Part shown: positions 32,017 through 34,234 of the stretch, one piece after another
Layout of the letters: every line of letters starts with the position of its first letter
How positions within the stretch are numbered: the first letter of the stretch is position 1
DNA from: Sphingomonas sp. ERG5
GTDB taxonomy: Bacteria > Pseudomonadota > Alphaproteobacteria > Sphingomonadales > Sphingomonadaceae
Length of the DNA: 34,234 bases
Direction: 5' to 3'
Assembly: GCF_000803065.1 (NCBI RefSeq)
Contig: NZ_JSXI01000052.1
Coordinates: 1-34,234, forward strand
The notes under the pieces: model-generated
Told to the model about the DNA's origin: nothing
The model's database searches: none
What the model saw: the letters and a program-made list of their open reading frames with translations, nothing else
Position numbers and translations under genes: made by a program

Positions 32017-32212
32017 GAAGCCGGAAGCCGGAAGCCGGAAGCCGGAAGCCGGAAGCCGGAAGCCGGAAGCCGGAAGCCGGAAGCCGGAAGCCGGAAGCCG
32101 GAAGCCGGAAGCCGGAAGCCGGAAGCCGGAAGCCGGAAGCCGGAAGCCGGAAGCCGGAAGCCGGAAGCCGGAAGCCGGAAGCCGGAAGCCGGAAGCCGGA
32201 AGCCGGAAGCCG
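32017..32212. repeat. 28 perfect tandem copies of the heptamer GAAGCCG
   Basis: The 196 bases are exactly 28 uninterrupted copies of the 7-bp unit GAAGCCG. It begins 105 bp after the stop of the unknown gene at 31911. There are no spacers, so this is a simple tandem repeat, not a CRISPR array. Perfect uniformity suggests recent expansion or active slippage, and copy number probably varies between strains. Because seven is not a multiple of three, any frame through it would shift with each copy lost or gained. Confidence 0.97.
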
Positions 32213-32294
32213 GATTATGCGCCTGTTTTCAGCAAGATGGATGGATCCGCCCCTGTTATGAAAACAGGGCGGAACAGGGGCAATAACAGGGGCC

Positions 32295-32308
32295 GTTTCG
32301 ATCGAAAC
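32295..32308. promoter_or_regulatory. 14-bp perfect palindrome
   Basis: GTTTCGATCGAAAC is its own reverse complement and is embedded directly between two AACAGGGG motif copies. It may be a protein-binding site or part of the repeat element. No adjacent promoter could be identified. Confidence 0.4.
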
Positions 32309-32480
32309 AGGGGCGGTGCGCCCGACGCTTCGCGGCCATGTGAAAGAGCGGGATAGGAGCGCCTGGCTGGCGTCTCGTCCGACCGTCACGATGCGCCGCT
32401 GCGCGGTTCTATTGAATCGCCTTTGACTGGATCAGCCCAGCACGAAATGCTCTGGTAAAGCGTGAGTTGATATGGCTGTC

Positions 32481-32510
32481 GTCCCTTCCCGCCGGCAGGC
32501 GGAAAGGGAC
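32481..32510 (-). terminator. hairpin downstream of the lipoprotein gene
   Basis: GTCCCTTCCCGCC (32481-32493) pairs with GGCGGAAAGGGAC (32498-32510) with one mismatch around the loop GGCA. It lies 14 bp beyond the stop codon of the minus-strand gene that ends at 32524. No T-tract follows. Position and stem strength favour a terminator. Confidence 0.6.
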
Positions 32511-32523
32511 GCGATGGATCAGC

Positions 32524-34191
32524 TCATTTCGTCGCCGGGGTCGGCTTTGCCGCCGGCCGGTTCGCCGTCGACGTGGCGACGTTGGGGAACACATGGCTCA
32601 CGCCGGTTCCCACATTGGCGAAGTTGCCATGGCAGCTGAAGCAGTTCGCCGCCGTCGCTTCCGGGTCGCTGTTCTGCGGCGACACCTGCTGGAACGTCTC
32701 CATCGTGGTGTTCGCCAGGTATAACGAGCCGAACTGCTTGCTCCCGCTCGCTGGAGGAATCACGCCATTGGTCCACAGGCTGCCGACCTGGAAATAATTG
32801 GCGTAGATCGCACTCTGTCCGCCCAGCGCCGTGAGCTGGCTGCTGAGCGTCTGCTTGAGCGACAACAGCATCGTGTTGTTGCGCACCACCGGATCGGTCA
32901 GCGACGGCGTTGCCGGTTGCTGGTTACCCCATGGATTGTAGCGCACCACATTGGTGGCGACGAGCGCGGGGCTGGTCGAATTGATCGCGGTATTGAAGTC
33001 GCTTGACGTTGCGGTCTCGGCGACCGTCGTTGGCGGTGCCGAAGCGCCGGACTGGCCGTTATAGAAGATGGACGGCGTGGAACTGCTGGTCGCAAAGGGA
33101 ATGGTGTTGAGGCAGGTGCCGGTCTTGCACGTGTTGGTCTTCGGGTCGAAGCTCGCGTTGATGTAAGAATAGCTATTGTCGGGCGCGTTGAAATCCGTCT
33201 CGAAGGTCGCCCAGATCATTTCCGGATGGCCTGCGACGGTGCCGGTCACATGGATGCCGACCATCGCCAAAGTGCGGGTCGCCATCGTCTTGCCGTCCCA
33301 GATCAGCGCCAGATTGCCCTTCTTGTCCTTGATCTCCTTAAAGGCGGGAACCTGGCCCTGGATGGTGGTCAACCCAGCCGCCTGTTCCGTGGTCAGATAA
33401 GCCGTATCGACCCAGGAGCTCTTTACCTCAAGCGCGAGCTGGTTGACGTCCGGATAGGTGGTGCCGGCCGCGGTCTGGATCTGCTGGCCCTGGGGCAGCG
33501 TGGTCGGGAAGTCGCCCGCGCTGGCGCCGCTCTGATAATAGGAAACATTGGCCTGGTTGGCCTGCAGTCCGGCGAACACGTCGTTTACCTGGATCGCATA
33601 ATAGGCGACCGGATAGGTTGCGAAACCCGCCTTGCCCGGGACCGGGACTGACTTGCCATCGAGCACGAGCACGCCGCCGCCGGCCTGGCCGGTCGAATCA
33701 TTGCTCTTGTTGTTAGGGTTGCCGAGCGCGGCGGCGAGCTGCGCGGGCGTGTGCGTCCGCAGCACCACCGGCTTGTTGACGCGGGCCCGGAAGCTGATTG
33801 TCACTGGTTTCCCGGACTTGAGTGCGTTGACCGTGCCGCCGGGATTGCGGACGAGCGCAAACTTGCCCGTCTCGACGGATTCGACGGCCGTGTAAAATGT
33901 CGGCGAGAACATGTTCATGGTCCCGGTGGCATCCGGGCTGGTCAGCCACAGGAACATCTGCGACGACCATTTGTAGAAAGAACAGTCGTCGGTCGATTTG
34001 AAGATCGTGCTGTTCGGCGCGGCGAAGCCCGCCGCTCCGCCCGCAGCTTTCCAGCCATTGAATTCAGCCTGAGTCAGCGCGCACAGCGGGGCTGGGCCGT
34101 CCAGAACGGCAAGCTTTGGTTTTTCTGAACATCCCGCTCCGACGAGCGTCAGCGACGCTCCAAGGATGATTTTCCATGATCTGCTTATCAT
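32524..34191 (-). CDS. putative lipoprotein with a single C-terminal CxxCH haem motif, unknown function
   Basis: The 555-residue protein begins with a signal ending LTLVGAGC; Cys21 is a plausible lipidation site, though glycine at -3 is not the usual lipobox residue. GGGGAG lies six bases before the ATG. A single haem c motif CFSCH is at 517-521, with a possible His ligand in the short tail (VSHVF). Shared features with the protein at 23096-24787 are the early FLWLTSPDATG, LALEVKSSWVD, VGIHVTG followed by IWATFETDFNAPDN, and LYLANTTMETFQQ before the haem motif. The middle is rich in Thr, Ser and Asn. The gene begins 43 bp from the window edge, so any upstream partner is out of view. Membrane-anchored electron transfer is possible but unproven. 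Confidence 0.8.
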   Translation of the reverse strand: MISRSWKIILGASLTLVGAGCSEKPKLAVLDGPAPLCALTQAEFNGWKAAGGAAGFAAPNSTIFKSTDDCSFYKWSSQMFLWLTSPDATGTMNMFSPTFYTAVESVETGKFALVRNPGGTVNALKSGKPVTISFRARVNKPVVLRTHTPAQLAAALGNPNNKSNDSTGQAGGGVLVLDGKSVPVPGKAGFATYPVAYYAIQVNDVFAGLQANQANVSYYQSGASAGDFPTTLPQGQQIQTAAGTTYPDVNQLALEVKSSWVDTAYLTTEQAAGLTTIQGQVPAFKEIKDKKGNLALIWDGKTMATRTLAMVGIHVTGTVAGHPEMIWATFETDFNAPDNSYSYINASFDPKTNTCKTGTCLNTIPFATSSSTPSIFYNGQSGASAPPTTVAETATSSDFNTAINSTSPALVATNVVRYNPWGNQQPATPSLTDPVVRNNTMLLSLKQTLSSQLTALGGQSAIYANYFQVGSLWTNGVIPPASGSKQFGSLYLANTTMETFQQVSPQNSDPEATAANCFSCHGNFANVGTGVSHVFPNVATSTANRPAAKPTPATK

Positions 34192-34234
34192 ATATCGCTC
34201 CCCATAATAAAAATGCTGTCTCTTAGGGTAATCG

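Larger units (their letters stand above)
31967..32313. repeat. inverted clusters of CCCCTGTT-type motif flanking the heptamer array
   Basis: Left of the array CCCCTGTTA (31967), TCCCTGTTT (31977) and TCCCTGTTA (32004) run in one direction. Right of it come GCCTGTTTT (32221) and CCCCTGTTA (32250), then AACAGGG (32263), AACAGGGG (32273), TAACAGGGG (32284) and AACAGGGG (32306) in the other. The left pair (CCCCTGTTATT then CCCTGTT, 31967-31984) is nearly the reverse complement of 32273-32292, so the array lies between imperfect inverted repeats. A local hairpin (CCCTGTT, AACAGGG) spans 32251-32269. Confidence 0.75.
31912..32480. other. non-coding repeat-rich stretch between the unknown gene and the lipoprotein gene
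   Basis: No credible gene lies here. Open frames across the heptamer array simply encode its repetition (RKPEAGS on one strand, LPASGFR on the other). The stretch contains a 28-copy heptamer array, about nine copies of CCCCTGTT or its complement around the array, and a 14-bp palindrome, each listed separately. From 32314 to 32480 I see no gene or obvious control element. Confidence 0.7.

Noticed and set aside
32017..32212. Possible CRISPR array
   Set aside because: The repeats are 7 bp, contiguous and without spacers, and no cas gene is present.
31973..32389. Open frames across the heptamer array, giving seven-residue peptide repeats
   Set aside because: They exist only because the repeat lacks stop codons; they have no ribosome binding site and would frameshift with each change in copy number.

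Overview
The window is high-G+C DNA that reads like a sphingomonad-type alphaproteobacterium. The reasons are two large TonB-dependent receptors with Sphingomonas-style signal peptides and plugs, several Tat-exported enzymes, an Oar-like receptor next to a LacI regulator and glycosidases, and tightly overlapping genes. The taxonomic call is inference. I saw no rRNA, tRNA, CRISPR array, transposase or phage gene.

Layout. (1) 1-7523, peptide and amino-acid scavenging: a proline iminopeptidase and a DAACS-type transporter on the minus strand, then a plus-strand unit of a PuuD-like class-I amidotransferase hydrolase, a TonB-dependent receptor and a Tat-exported HisC-like aminotransferase. A seven-codon leader ORF overlaps the start of the first gene. 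(2) 7563-10461, minus strand: an XRE-cupin regulator, then kbl and tdh, which turn threonine into glycine and acetyl-CoA. An inverted repeat sits inside the apparent kbl promoter. (3) 10624-22773, a glucan utilisation locus. On the minus strand, LacI regulator > Oar-like TonB receptor > GH144-type endo-glucanase > large unclassified (alpha/alpha)6 glycosidase-like protein. Divergent is a Tat-exported GH3 beta-glucosidase, and convergent to it a GPH-type sugar transporter. GH144 plus GH3 points to beta-1,2-glucan. A perfect LacI-type palindrome lies in the divergent promoter region and an intrinsic terminator separates the receptor gene from the GH144 gene.

(4) 23096-34191, an unusual accessory region. 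Two distant paralogues, each ending in a single CxxCH haem motif, bracket it. Between them are a minus-strand operon with overlapping or abutting genes (SAM methyltransferase > ATP-grasp/CelD-GNAT fusion > GINT1-N-like beta-propeller protein), a sulfotransferase, a family-4-like glycosyltransferase and a 406-residue protein I do not recognise. This looks like a surface-glycan or glycolipid modification set. After the unknown gene lies a 0.6 kb non-coding stretch with 28 perfect copies of a 7-bp repeat, set between inverted clusters of a CCCCTGTT motif.

The best candidates for undescribed biology are the ATP-grasp/GNAT operon with its haem-protein flanks, the glucan locus with its unclassified 1029-residue protein, and the heptamer array inside inverted motif clusters. 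Smaller protein-level oddities are a DAACS transporter with replaced cation-site residues and a threonine dehydrogenase that has lost most of its structural zinc cysteines.
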